DNA of 64,000 nt from Agriotes lineatus (Eukaryota > Arthropoda > Insecta > Coleoptera > Elateridae): the NCBI GenBank assembly GCA_940337035.1, contig CALNHX010002707.1:62001-126000 (forward strand), given 5' to 3'. Below are positions 46,120-57,395 of the stretch, piece after piece. The stretch's first letter is position 1, and the number at the start of each line of letters is the position of its first letter. The notes below the pieces were generated by a model. That model did not search any database and had not been told where the DNA came from. It was given only the letters and a program-made list of their open reading frames with translations. Position numbers and translations under genes: made by a program.

Positions 46120-46590
46120 GTCTCGTAGGAAGATACCTAGAATTATACGCTGCATATCTTCCAGTTGTTCTTAAACGGTTTTGCACTTTGTTTTGTCAAA
46201 TACATTCTTCTACGCTATAAGTTCCATGTGTACAGAATGCATACAGCTTTCGTTTCAGATTTATGAGTAATGTCTGTAGCTATTAAAATATAATTAAATT
46301 TGCCAAAGGCTACCCTTTGGTTTAGTTCTACTTTATTATTTTCTTTATCAAGTTAAAGATGGTCCACCATGGACTAATTCCTCAAAATTCCAAATGTAAT
46401 GGGATCTTCCATTTTCCATGAGTGTTAAAATTATTTCTTCGAGTGTTCGAGTCTGGTACATCTTCTAACTTTACATTTATTACTTTACCACGAATTTTTC
46501 CTAGTAAGTCTATAAATAATTGATGAGTATGATTTACTATAAAATTTCTGGATTATATTTCGTATTACCTTTGTGTGTCACTACCACTAC
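46120..46590 (-). pseudogene. RTE-like LINE with palm deleted
   Basis: On the minus strand: RNIIQKFYSKSYSS, EDVPDSNT, EIILTLMENGRS with EELVHGGPSLT (start of the fingers). It then jumps to ENNKVELNQRVAFGKFNYIL (thumb) and LRTTGRYAA/LGIFLRDQICNEE (tail). Everything from motif A to motif D, including the YADD box, is missing. Frame changes occur in each block. Confidence 0.65.
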
Positions 46591-46759
46591 TCGTTTGTGT
46601 TTTCATTTTGTTATTTGCGTTCTACCCTGAAACGGGAAGCTGGTACATATAAAGCCAGTTTGTATGTGCGTGCTTTGGTATTGTTAATTAGATTAATTAT
46701 TGTCATTAACATAGTCAAAACTGAGCCAGTACGGTGCTGTTGTGGGTGCATCGCTTAAA

Positions 46760-47390
46760 TTTGTGTGTTCCGCGACCCCCTTCAAATATCATGGGTTCGT
46801 AGGGAGCATAGCTAGTAGACAGCGGACGTTGCTCCAAGCCACACGTGTATAAGCTACTCACAGTGCAAAATCGCCAAACGGCGAGTTAAATAAGTAAAGC
46901 GACTGAAGCCTTGCAGTGTAAGTGAGTGTAGCAAGTAGAGTTTTAATCGTCCAGTGGTTAATTGCACACTTGCAAAAGCAGTCAATCAGTTACGTGGCGT
47001 CCATCTGGGTTACGTCAGGTCAGCTGCCATAGCGGCACCAGAGCTAGCAGCGAAGAACTTCCCCGTTGCTTTCGTGTGGAATCCACATGGCAGTCATTCA
47101 AGAGGTGGCGTAATCAGGGCGCGCACAAATCTCGACTTTGCAGTTCGCAGTCCGCGAGCACTTCAAGGTAACTTAATACAGTAAACGATAGCAGCTTAAG
47201 CAATAGGATGTCGCTTCCAGGTGTTGTAAAGTTCTCACAAGCGCAAAGAAATGCGCTTCATAAACAAATTAAATACATATAATGAAGTAGTAAATTGAAG
47301 ATTTGAAACTAATGTTGTTCTCGCTACATTGGCATCAATCATGAAACCATAATTAACCTGTAGTCACTACCTTTGTGGAGCTCGATTAGA
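46760..47390. other. GC-richer block between RTE pieces
   Basis: The plus strand is open for 76 codons (46954-47184) and, in another frame, 69 codons, ending near a donor-like CAAG|GTAACT at 47166. No domain is seen. It separates the endonuclease piece from the rest of the RTE fragments and may be another inserted element. Confidence 0.3.
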
Positions 47391-47394
47391 AGAG

Positions 47395-47810
47395 ATGTCC
47401 ATTCTTGCTACAGTTTCTTAAATAATCCCTCTTCTATTTGTCTTCTAAGTTCATAGTTCTCTACGTATTCTGCCTCGCCCTTTCCACTACTATTCCTTCC
47501 GGTGTATTTTTTGGATGGTATAACGTTGCTTCAATCCAATTATGACATGACATAGTACAGATAACTCGCGCAGGTAATACCTAATATTTGGCTATTCGAT
47601 TCTTGATAGGTCTGTTTATTATAAAGCCTGCTATTCCATTAAAAATATGTTCTTACAGTTTAATTTATGGAGTGATTGGTATTGATGCTATTGTTCTCTC
47701 TCGACAAATGTGTTTCATATATTCCAATAATGTCCCACTTGGGAAGGTTTAATTTTTGATCTAGTTCTTTCAGTTGTTGATGATAAACGTATACAGGTTT
47801 CTTTGCATAT
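47395..47810 (-). pseudogene. RTE-like LINE endonuclease-domain fragment
   Basis: The minus strand reads HQQLKELDQKLNLPKWDIIG, IYETHLSRENN, then in another frame FNGIAGFIINRPIKNRIAKY. This matches the APE-type endonuclease of RTE elements (LxxLKWDIIGLxETR...; GGVGFLINKxIKNRI). The catalytic ETR glutamate is retained as ETH. Stops follow. It is the only endonuclease domain seen in the window and probably comes from the same copy as 46120-46590. Confidence 0.65.
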
Positions 47811-47829
47811 TATAACGGAACCAACTGTT

Positions 47830-50800
47830 GTCTGAGTGTGTAAATCTAATCTATAAAATAGTGCTATTTGCGTCGTATTTTAGCATCTAGCCACCATGAG
47901 ACTCGCCATCTCTATATGTCTTTGGGCATTCACAGAACATTTATCATCGTGATAGTTTCTATCTCCACAAGCCGGCTTTTATAACTGTAAGTCGTAAATA
48001 GTATTGAAGCTGTACTGTTTTTTTACGTGAAGAAACTGAGGCCTTGCTGATCTTAAATTTTAAGGAAACAAGCTATCGTTTCTAATTTTTTACGATCCGA
48101 AAGCGCCGCCTAATAATTTTACCGCAAATTTAACAATCTCGAACACCGGCATGCGTTTCAGGTCATCGAATTAATTTGACAACCATTGGTTATAATAAAT
48201 AATATATATATTTATGCAAAGCATACTTATCTCTATTACAATGTAAGCAATTGACAAAAGTAAGAAATATATACAACATAAGCTAAGCTGGAATTACTAA
48301 ATTCGAAATCTAAAATTTAGCAGTAGGAGTAAATATGTCGAAGGACAAGTCTTGGCATGTCATTTCTAATCAAAATAAATGGCAGCATTAGCACTGACAT
48401 GTGACGTAACTTTGAATGGAACTGTTCAATCAAATTTGATATATATTAATTTATACCCCTTCATTATAGCGCCAAATATACATCAAAGAGCTTCCGTTTA
48501 AATATGGAAAGTGCTCCAGATACACCTAGCAATTTAAACGCAATTAATCTGAATTTTTGCATTGTCACGACTTCCCATTTAAATGAGTCGTTCGCTTACG
48601 GGGAAAATTTTAACATAAAAAACAATTTGCGTCATTCCAAATAAGTGGGAGTGTAAATATAAAATGACACAGCAGTATTTGAAAATTTATTAAAATATAA
48701 TATCCTGACATGACAGGAAGCTTTCAAATAAATACGTGTGGGTTTTAAATTCGCAAGCTTTTATCGCTCTGAAATAATAACTAACTGTTAAGTGAATTTA
48801 TTTATTCATGCCCAACTCGTTCCGGCTTCTTTGGAAAAACTCGAGAATAAAGGTGTAGTTACATAATTTTAAAAAACGTAAATTATACTTATATTATTCA
48901 AGCGGTACAAAAATTACTAAATGTTTTTATCTGATTGTACACACTTTTGCATTTTTCAAATATGCGGAAAAATGAATATAACACGACAATCTGATAGCAT
49001 ACCCAAACAAAGAACACCGACCCCGGCCTCATTTTGTAGCCCATGAATACCCAAAATTCTGCGGCAGGGGAACATTTAATAAATTATACATTAGATGCCA
49101 GTATATGAATTTCCCCATTTATTGCACATCTCGGCTATCGTTGAATATCAGCTCTACGCGATAACATCCCTTGGATACCTTCCAATTTCGAATTTTCTAC
49201 CGGATTAGGAAGGTTAGATTTGCTATTGGCAGAGGCAACCCTAATAGATTACCCAACACACAAAAGCACTCGGCCGCTGCCACTGCAAATTCCTTGCGGT
49301 ATAGCTTTTTAAGGAGACGCCGCATTTAATTAGATTTTTGCGGTGAAATACATGAAGGGCGAGAAAATTCAACTGAAAGCAATTCGAGGTATGATTAATC
49401 TGTAGTAAACTACCGGTGCTGTGCTACTGACATGTAATTTTCCTATGGTTTATAGACTGTCTGCATGGAGAAAACTGGCGTGTATAACATTTCTTTCCTA
49501 GTAGTGTTCATAATCTTACTGCTAACTTTACTTGAGAGTGAATGGGAAATTATTTTATCACGACAATGGTAGAGGTCATCTATAGAACTTCATATTTAAT
49601 TGTGGCGCCCCGCATTTTTACAAGTTAGAGGTTGTTACTGAATGATGCAGAACTTATAAATTTAATTACCTTGGATTGAAGATCGACAAGACCCCAAATT
49701 ATTTGCATTAACTGAAATAAAGGCTCCGTCCCATACTCTACAAAAAGTTGTGAGTACTGATAAAAATTTAATCAATAACTTAGTTATGTAGCATATCGAA
49801 AATATATACTTGGTGGATTATCATTATGAGCATGGCTTGGTATTGAATCCAGAAGTTTTCTACATGAATCTTGGTAGGATAATTTTTATTCCGTAAAGTT
49901 ATTTGCTATAATTCCGTTATTCGTCGATTTCTCGGGCCAAGCTCGGTCCTGAACACTTATTTATGCAAGGTGTAAATAGCATGGAGCCAACCTGTCGTAG
50001 AAATGTAACGCCTCGCGTTGGCGACCGCTGACAATGCAACGGGGATTTTTCTCTCTGTCGTTACACCCCACGTAAGGGGAATGCATCCTGTGGATTGCAA
50101 AATTCGTCTTTCGATAGACATTCCAGTTAAGGTTTTGGTGTGGAGTTATGCTGTAGGCAGCTTGTAGTACGATGACGTCCTCTAGGAAATAGAATAAAAT
50201 CGCTGTGTACTTACACATTACTGTAGATAGCTTGTATATTATCCTATTGTTTTACTATGTTTCGTGTGTTGCTTTCCTGTGCAAGAGCAGTTGGCAGTGG
50301 CGTACCAAGTTTCAATAGTTTACACACACATACATCATACCTAAGTATCGTAACCTTTCCCGCCCCTGTCTCAAGTTCTGAAGGGGTTAATATGGATTGA
50401 GCTACGAACTTGTGGCGTTACAGGTAAATAATACCTTGTATTAAACTATATATCCCATGGCGTACCGATTCACCCCTTTTCGACTGTAAGTTAGCCGTGC
50501 AGTTTTTGTTATATAACGCTGGAGTCGTGCAGCTTTTCAAGTAATCCAATTTTAGCTTTCCCATTTCAGTCAAGTGACGCCGAGCTTGTGTTGGTCGTAA
50601 GTACTGCTTTATTATGTAGCAATATGTGGAAGGAGTCTACTAAAATCTCCAAGTTTTAAAACTTAGTTTCAATACTTTTACATTCGTTCGAGGTTTCAAT
50701 TGCAACAAATTGTTTCCTTCCATTAGATTTATTTAACCAGATTCTCGTAGTAGCTGCAAATGTGAAAATAGTAAACAAAAACAGAAAAATGGCGAGCAGG

Positions 50801-51390
50801 AATACGACAATAAATTACATTTGTCGCTGTTGTTGCCTTTGGCAATGCTTAATGGTATGATTTTGCCTAAAATGACATATCTATTCAAGAAGATATAAAT
50901 AGTTCAGTAACTGTGTTAAGTTGTTTATTAAGTTTCATAGATGTGGCCGAGAATAGCTGAACGGTGAAACGATCTGCCCTCGCCAAATTACATTAAGAGA
51001 CATTCGCCTTCGTCGAACTATTTCAACTGTTGATGAAAATTGTAGCCACACCTCCGAATATCTTAGAAAAGTAAGGGGAACAAATGGTCAGCTTTATTAT
51101 TGATCAAAACGGAGTTTCTACATCCGTGGACTGTCTTGCGACTAGTCATAAGTTGACGACCTTTGACAATAACTGCAATTTTTAAACGTTGTGATACTTT
51201 TGGGTGACGGGGTTCTCTCTTTGAGACAGATTTTCTAGATTTTCTTGCGGCCCAGTAGCTTCCTTGATGCTTCTGAAGCCAAAGTGAAGATACGACACTC
51301 AAGGCGTTTCGTCTAGGTATCGGCAGTTTAAAGACAAGTAGTCCAACATTCAAAATCAAATTGAATTTCTATTAAATCGACTTTCCACAA
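47830..51390. other. Intergenic DNA, nothing recognised
   Basis: AT-rich. Frames of 85-98 codons at 49961-50218 and 51063-51359 (minus) have no domain that I recognise. No array or long inverted repeat was seen. Confidence 0.45.
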
Positions 51391-51393
51391 TTA

Positions 51394-51606
51394 GTCCAGT
51401 CAAATGGTGCTCAAAAAGCGTGAATAGCGGAAAGTTTTGGTGTATTTTTGATATTTGGTTCCTATATGTTTTTTGGGTCGCTGAACAGGAATATCGGGTT
51501 TGCCAACAAACATTTTGACCGGAAACATGCTTTTTAAGCAAAAACAGTGTACAACCCGTTTTTTAGTTTTTATAAAATTACCCTATTTTCTACATTTTGA
51601 CTGGAC
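51394..51606. mobile_element. Tc1/mariner-type MITE (family E), complete copy
   Basis: Ends GTCCAGTCAAAT and, inverted, GTCCAGTCAAAA form a terminal inverted repeat, and both ends are flanked by TA (51392-51393 and 51607-51608). The TA duplication and 213-bp size fit a Tc1/mariner-derived MITE. A second copy lies in opposite orientation at 51737-51919. Confidence 0.8.
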
Positions 51607-51736
51607 TATAATTTCGCGGCGCTCTCGAGGCTGAACGATTGATCGGAGAAAAAAACCTCTAGTACCTATAATGTGGGAAATTTTATCTTCTTTCGTTTCA
51701 TGTAGGTTCAACATTTACGAAAAATTGATAGCTTTC

Positions 51737-51919
51737 GGGTAATTTAAGAAAAACTAAAAACAAACGGTTTTTACACTGTTTTTGCTTAAAAAACATGTTT
51801 CCGGTCAAAATTTTTGTTGGCAAACCTTATATTCGTGTTCACCGACCCAAAAAGCATATATGAACCAAATATGAAAACTACACCAAAACTTTCCCCTATT
51901 TTCTACCATTTGCCTGGAC
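51737..51919. mobile_element. Family E MITE, inverted partial copy
   Basis: Read on the minus strand from 51919, it follows 51394-51590 closely, sharing GGGGAAAGTTTTGGTGTA-like sequence, GGTTTGCCAACAAA, TTTTGACCGGAAACATG and TTAAGCAAAAACAGTGTA. It ends at TTACCC, missing the last 23 bp. A TA follows its outer end (51920-51921). Together the two copies make a long hairpin with a 130-bp spacer. Confidence 0.85.
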
Positions 51920-51952
51920 TAAACAGCATAAAATTGAAACAAATTTGAAAAT

Positions 51953-52215
51953 TATTTTATCTACATCTACTGTATAATGGGCATGAATTATGATTCATAA
52001 TTCATGCAGCCAATCATAAAATTCTATTTTCATAATTCAATAGTTTGCAAGTTGCAACCAAGCAGAAAATTCTACTTTCATTATTCCATAGGTTGTAGCC
52101 AATCACAAAATTCATTCTTATTATTGAATGACTTTTGAAGTTAACAGCTGTCACAAATGTCATAATTCTGAAATATGAACACAAAACTCCTATTGCATAG
52201 GAGTAGATAAAATAT
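51953..52215. mobile_element. MITE with internal tandem repeats
   Basis: The ends ATTTTATCTACATCTAC and, inverted, ATTTTATCTACTCCTA form terminal inverted repeats. Inside (52009-52142) are three degenerate 40-50 bp units around CCAAxCAxAAAATTC and TTCATxATTC. A CTCCTAT-TGC-ATAGGAG palindrome sits at 52187-52203 near the right end. Confidence 0.6.
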
Positions 52216-52227
52216 CATATTACATTC

Positions 52228-52323
52228 GCGATTATGGCCATTATTCACTCAGATCACTTGCGCCACGCGCCTTCGGCTTGTGACGCAAATGTCATCTTCG
52301 TGAATAATAGCTGTCATAATCGC
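52228..52323. repeat. 96-bp hairpin
   Basis: The arms 52228-52262 and 52284-52323 pair through GCGATTATG, TATTCAC and GCG blocks, leaving a short GC-rich loop. The hairpin directly follows the MITE at 51953-52215. Confidence 0.75.
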
Positions 52324-52439
52324 TCATATAATAATATATTATTATTCACTAATGATTACAGAAGCAGTGACAAACCACAAAATAATATGAAAGAGACCAT
52401 GAACTTTCGCGAAACGGTCGAGCCGCCCCTTATTTAGCC

Positions 52440-54240
52440 GCCTCTATTTGAGGCAGTAAAACACGAAGTGCTACTGAATTCGCAAACACGAATTCCCGTT
52501 TAAAGTAAGCTGCGAGTTCCTTCGGAAATTGGACGTCTAAAAATTGCAAGAGCGAATAAAAAATAAAACCGGGCGAAATGTGCTTCAGACACCTGTTTGT
52601 GAATAAATAATCTAATCGAGTTGCTTCCAAGTGCGTGAAGTATTAACGCTCGAGAGGAGAAACTTTTTCATAGCTCTTTAAATAAAATATCATCGGAGTT
52701 CAACTGCTCGGCTTTGAAATTAGCGGCGGCTGAAAGAGAAGTTCGAAGTTTCGCGATCCGTCAACGCTCAACGGGCTGAAAGCTTTCAGCAGCGAAAGGT
52801 CAGAAATACAAAGAATGAAATTAGTAATTGATTGAACTTCGGCTGCCAGATTGTTTGGATAGGTTTGTCCTCTGTGCCATTAAAGCCAGTTTTTGTGCTG
52901 ATTTTCGACACAAACTATAAAAAATATTTGTTGTGGCTACGAATAGATTTTAATGACGCTGTGACATGATTATAATATCTGAGATGAGTCGAAACAGATG
53001 CCGGCGGCTTGTATGAGGTTGAAACATCCCACTATCAATCTTTCTTCAAATACTTTCCGAATATGGATTTTTCGTAAATTGTGAATAATACTGCAGTATT
53101 CTCCCGATTTTGGTAACAGCTGAATTTGTTATTTCTATTTCTGAGCAATTACACTTACTTTCCTTATGGTTCGTTGTTTCAAGTTCATTCACGAAGACTA
53201 TTTATAAAATTCGTGTTGGGAGGTGATATCCGACTTGTTGCGGTTTGAATTCAATTTTGTGTGATTTTATCAATGCGTACGATTTCCAGCTTTTGCACTT
53301 CAGGACAACTTACTTCAAGTAACCATGCCATCCAAGAGTTGTGTATAATTCTTTTTCAAACTGTCGAAAAAATAGTGCCAGTACACGACAATTACGTTCC
53401 ACTATTGATTACTAAAGTAATGGTCCTTCGATGGTTATTTGGTGCCTATTTTCTGAAAACCTCGATGACACTGCTAGAAACAAGGAATCAATTATTAGCC
53501 TTAATTACGATCGGTAAATACAACAGCGCATGCATTTCTATCGACTACTCAGTAGCAGTCTGGTAAAATAATCACTATAATTGTGACGGCCCAAATTCCT
53601 TTTTTTCCGTTAAACTATAGCTCTTTTTAACGCCCTCACAAGTACACTCTTAAGATGTTTATTTCAATTATAATGAAGCTGTTTCTGGGACGTAGGTTTC
53701 CTCAAGTGCCTGTGTGTGGAGCAGATTGCTCATTTTTACATGGAAAATTTTTTGGCGAATTTTCCACATTTCATTACCTCGCAAATCGCGGGCCCTGTAA
53801 TGGTGGAGGCTTCTTCATGTAATTTAGAAAATTCTGGGACCTGTCTAATCGTAGAAAGCGGTTCGCTGCAGGCAGAAGCTTCAGAACCATCTACCTGTTA
53901 AACCGTCGCCATCCTTTCTATGGAAGCAACTCTAAAGTCCTCCTTCCTTCTGGTCGGCGCCAGCGTGCAAATTTGCTGTGGTTGCTTGCATTTTTCTACT
54001 GCCGCTTTCCATCTCCACCTGCCTATCTTTACCGATAAATCCCTTCGTTGGGGTAACCTCCTAATCACATCTGTTTTATGGATTTCAAGAAGCCGCTTAT
54101 TTCGAGTCGTATTTAAGGCCACGACGCCGTTGTCTGACCTAAGCTGTTTGATAACACAAAGTCAGGTTTTTTGTTTACCACCCTATAAGTGACTATGACC
54201 CCATTTGAAAAACCTTAAAGATCTTGTACACTTCAGTACA
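52440..54240. other. Intergenic DNA, nothing supported
   Basis: Frames of 101 (53261-53566 plus) and 74 codons (53898-54122 minus) have no recognisable domain. Confidence 0.45.
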
Positions 54241-54640
54241 CTTAAATTACGCCCTGCTTGGAAAGCCACATACTTATTTTAGTACTCCTTCCACTTCTCC
54301 AAGAAATTTTATACTTAAATTTTGAACTTGCCCTTAGCTGCTTCGTCGCATTCTCCTTGATCGGTTCCACGACCACAAATCTCTTTCCTTTCTAGCACGA
54401 TTTCAATCAATTTGGGAACAAGCACAAATCGCTGGGAGCCATATCAGAGCTGCTCGGAGGAATAAGCTTTCCCAGAATTGAGGCCTATTTCTCCTCACTG
54501 CATATTTCAATCTCGTAAACACTTCCAGGTAGTATTCCTTGTCGACCTTCTCACTTCATGGAGCGTGCACATGATGAACAAAAATACAGTGAAAATTGTC
54601 TTGATATTACCCTAACTCTGATGTACTGTTGAGATCTTGG
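54240..54640 (-). pseudogene. Mariner-like transposase fossil
   Basis: The minus strand reads IKTIFTVFLFIMCTLHEV, a frame change, VNKEYYLEVFTRLKYAVRRN with RPQFWES, then SSSDMAPSDLCLFPNLIEIV, and in another frame IKENATKQLRASSKFK. These match mariner transposases in order: LTVFFDxxGVVHxEF, VNxEYYLEVLxRLRxxVRRxRPxxW, PDLAPCDFFLFPxLK, ENATxxLRAIPKxxF. The block LHHDNAPAH with the second catalytic Asp is missing between RPQFWES and SDMAPSD, so the gene carries a deletion as well as frameshifts. The N-terminal part is absent. Confidence 0.75.
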
Positions 54641-55548
54641 ATCCAATTGGTTTACTACTGCCAGAATTATTTATTTCCCAAGATTCCATTTGTTCACATG
54701 TTACACGCGTGTTTGTGTGTTATATTAAATTTCAGATTCCGATACTTTTGAAATGTGTCAAAGTGGTGGATGCAACTCATCCATGGTCACAAGGCAGCGA
54801 CGGGGTGTAAACACTGCAAGTGTGGGCCTTCCTTGGCCCAGTGGCAGAGACAGGCGGTTAAATATGAAAGAACACAAACTTACTAATCTGTAAATCTCAT
54901 CGATAATAATAATTGTACTCACAGGGGGTGCCCAGACCCCCCGTACTTCCGGCAGCAACGCTTGGCCTTGCGTCAGTCAGCATCAACCATTTGGCACCAA
55001 ATCGCTGCCTTCACTGGTTGGGTTAGCTGTCGGTACTTTTCGCTAGTACTGCCCAATAGTAATCCACTAGTTTAACTGTTGTTTCAACCCGTACAGAGTC
55101 GGTGAAAGCCCTGGGGCTACTGGTCTTTCATAGTAAGGCAATTACCGTAATTTTTTCTGGGCTATTGCGGAACCACGTGCTTCCGCGGGTTTACATGATC
55201 ATTGTTAAACTTATTATGCTTCCGCGGACCACTGTGCGAAACCTCATGCTTTCGCGGGATCCAGCACCAACAAGAACATCTGACGTCTACCGGCTGCTGT
55301 AATTGTCAAAAACCTAAAGTAATGATTGGTTCGACTTATCGCCTAATCGGATACGCCAGCAGATAAGCAAAGCACAATCACACTCGACGTATGGCTCGAC
55401 GTCACTACCAGCCCGAAACGTTCCTACCCTCGATTCGAATTCTATCCCTGGCCAAGCATGCATTCTTCGATACGGTACATGGCATCGGTTGCAGTTGCAA
55501 TGCTGATTCCCCCAAACACAAGAATTCGTGAGTTAACGCCTAATATAT
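54641..55548. other. Intergenic stretch with short GC-rich repeats
   Basis: Near 54920-54960 the minus strand has a GGGGGGTCTGGGCACCCCC hairpin followed by TGTGAGTAC, similar in shape to repeat C. Around 55170-55260 the word GCTTCCGCGG and variants recur three times. No gene was seen. Confidence 0.35.
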
Positions 55549-55575
55549 TTCTTCTTCTTCTTCTTATTCTTATTT
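55549..55575. repeat. (TTC)n tract, 3' tail of the antisense LINE
   Basis: CTTCTTCTTCTTCTT with a TTATTCTT end, complementary to a (GAA)n tail. It sits at the 3' end of the element at 55549-57395, where RTE-type elements carry short tandem repeats instead of poly(A). Confidence 0.8.
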
Positions 55576-55739
55576 GATAGGCAAATTGCCTGTTTTATTC
55601 TGGGTATGGGTGTAAGCCTATTCCTGCGATGTGGATTGCCAGCTATCCCTCCATCTCTTGTGTGGTCGTCCAGGGAGTCTTCTGCCTGGAGGGATTTCGT
55701 TTCTAACTATCTTAACCAGTCTATCATTCGTCATTCTAT

Positions 55740-57363
55740 TTATGTGTTCGTTCCACTGGTGGTCGTTCTCAGTTGTCTTTTGGACGTTGCCGTATCAGCT
55801 CTTGATTCTGCTCCGTATGTCATTACGGGTCTAAGCCAGGTCTTATATATGCGGGTTTTGCAATGGGTGCTAATGTTCTTATTCCGCCATATAACGTTCT
55901 TTAGGCATCCGGATATTGCCGCCGCTTTATTGACTTGTTGTCGTACTTCGTCTTTAAGATCGCCATAGCTCGAGATTTTACAGCCTAGGTAGTAGTCGAA
56001 AGACATGATCTGTTCTATAGGACTGTCGTCGATTGTTATTTTACAACGTAATGGTTCCTTGGCTATAACCATACACTTAGTTTTGGTTTTAGAGATGGTC
56101 ATGTTGTATTTTTCGGCTTTGATCTTGAATGCGTATAGTAGGCGTTGTAAGTCGTCTTCTGACTCCGCGATGAGGGCGCCGTCGTCCGCGTAGCAAATGA
56201 TGTTGACTCGGTGGTTTCCTAGACGAAAGCCGATATCTTTTTCTTTGACTGCGTCTATGATCTTGTCCATAACAGTATTAAAGAGAAGCGGACTGAGGCT
56301 ATCTCCTTGGCGTATTCCTATAGTGGTTTTTATTTCTTTTGTCAGTTTGTTGTTAGTTCTTATTTTGGTGGAGTTGTTGGTGTTGAGATCTTGGATTATT
56401 TTTATATAGTCTTGGGAAACGTTCTTTTCTTGCAATATTTGTAGGACGTCATTTAAGCGAATTTGGTCGAATGCCTTGGTGAGGTCGACAAAACATATGA
56501 AGGCCGGTGCGTTATATTCCAGCGATTTTTCGGCTATTTGGCGTAGGGCGAAGATGGCGTCTACGGTCGACCTATTTTTTCTAAAGCCCTGTTGTTCTTC
56601 ATTCATAGGGAGAGTGGAGCTGATTTCATCTGCCAGTATGCTGGTCATTAACTTCATAATTGTGCTTAGCAGCGTTATTCCTCTGTAATTGGAGGGATCT
56701 TTCTTGTCTCCTTTTTTAAATACTGGAATGGTGACGCTGTTCTTCCATTCTTTAGGGACTCTTCCTTGCATTATTATCATGTTAAAGAGTTTTGTCAGTT
56801 CTTTAATTAAATGGTCTCCGCCGTATTTAATAAATTCGTTATGTACTCCGTCCTCGTTCGGTGTTTTTCTGTTTTTTTAGTTTCACTACCGCGTTTTTTA
56901 CTTGGTCTTCAGTTATCGTAGGGGGTAGGTCATTCATTTCTCTAACTTCTTCCTCTGTATCCTCTTCCATTTCTATAGTTGTTTCCCCATTGTGGTTGTA
57001 CAGTTGTTCAAAGTGACACGTCCATTCTTCTTCGTTTATTGTTTTCAAATCTATATTTTCATTAATTGGCCTTTTTAATGCTCTTAATAGCTTCCATACC
57101 CTCTTTTGGGCTCCAAACATATCGTGCTCAATTTCACTGCTGAATCTTCTCCAGTATTCATTTTGTATTTCACGAACTCTGTTATTGACTCGGTTCCTTA
57201 CTTCTATGTATTTAGCATGTGTTTCACCTGTTTGTTTACTTAGGTGTTGTATGTGTGCTTCTTTCTTTTCCAGTGTTAATTGTTTGACCTCCATAGTGAA
57301 CCATGGTTTGTTGTTTGGTTTGGCGTTTGTTTTTACTGTCCTAGTTCCAACCGCTTCTCGCAC
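55740..57363 (-). pseudogene. Reverse transcriptase, one frameshift
   Basis: The first part (57363-56839) is the linker: KPWFTMEVKQL, EYWRRFSSEIEHD, DLPPTITEDQVKNAVVKLK. In a run of seven A (plus-strand T, about 56872-56878) the frame shifts, then resumes TPNEDGVHNEFIKYGGDHL. The second part (to 55740) has VTIPVFKKGDKKDPSNYRGI, CFVDLTKAFDQI (motif A), GIRQGDSLSPLLF (motif B), IICYADDGALIAES (motif C, YADD intact), KTKCMVIAKEP (motif D) and FDYYLGCKIS (motif E). After LRPVMTYGAESRAD the frame meets a deletion and jumps to WNEHINRMTNDRLVKIV. The tail RRLPGRPHKRWRDSWQSTSQ then lies at 55640-55740. Roughly 60 C-terminal residues are missing. RTE assignment is likely but not certain. Confidence 0.9.
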
Positions 57364-57395
57364 AGCGTTAATATATTTGTTAAGATTATATTACA

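Larger units (their letters stand above)
55549..57395 (-). mobile_element. RTE-like LINE, 5'-truncated, best preserved in window
   Basis: The element runs from a truncated 5' end near 57395 (NLNKYINAVREAVGTRT), through the linker and complete reverse transcriptase core, to a C-terminal block and a (GAA)n tail. It lacks the endonuclease. No target duplication was established. Its coding frame is largely intact, unlike the other LINE pieces, so it is probably the youngest copy here. Confidence 0.9.

Noticed and set aside
46954..47184. Two overlapping plus-strand frames of 76 and 69 codons in a GC-richer block
   Set aside because: Both frames open together suggests composition rather than coding; no domain.
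53898..54122. 74-codon minus-strand frame downstream of the mariner fossil
   Set aside because: No similarity to mariner or any other transposase motif.
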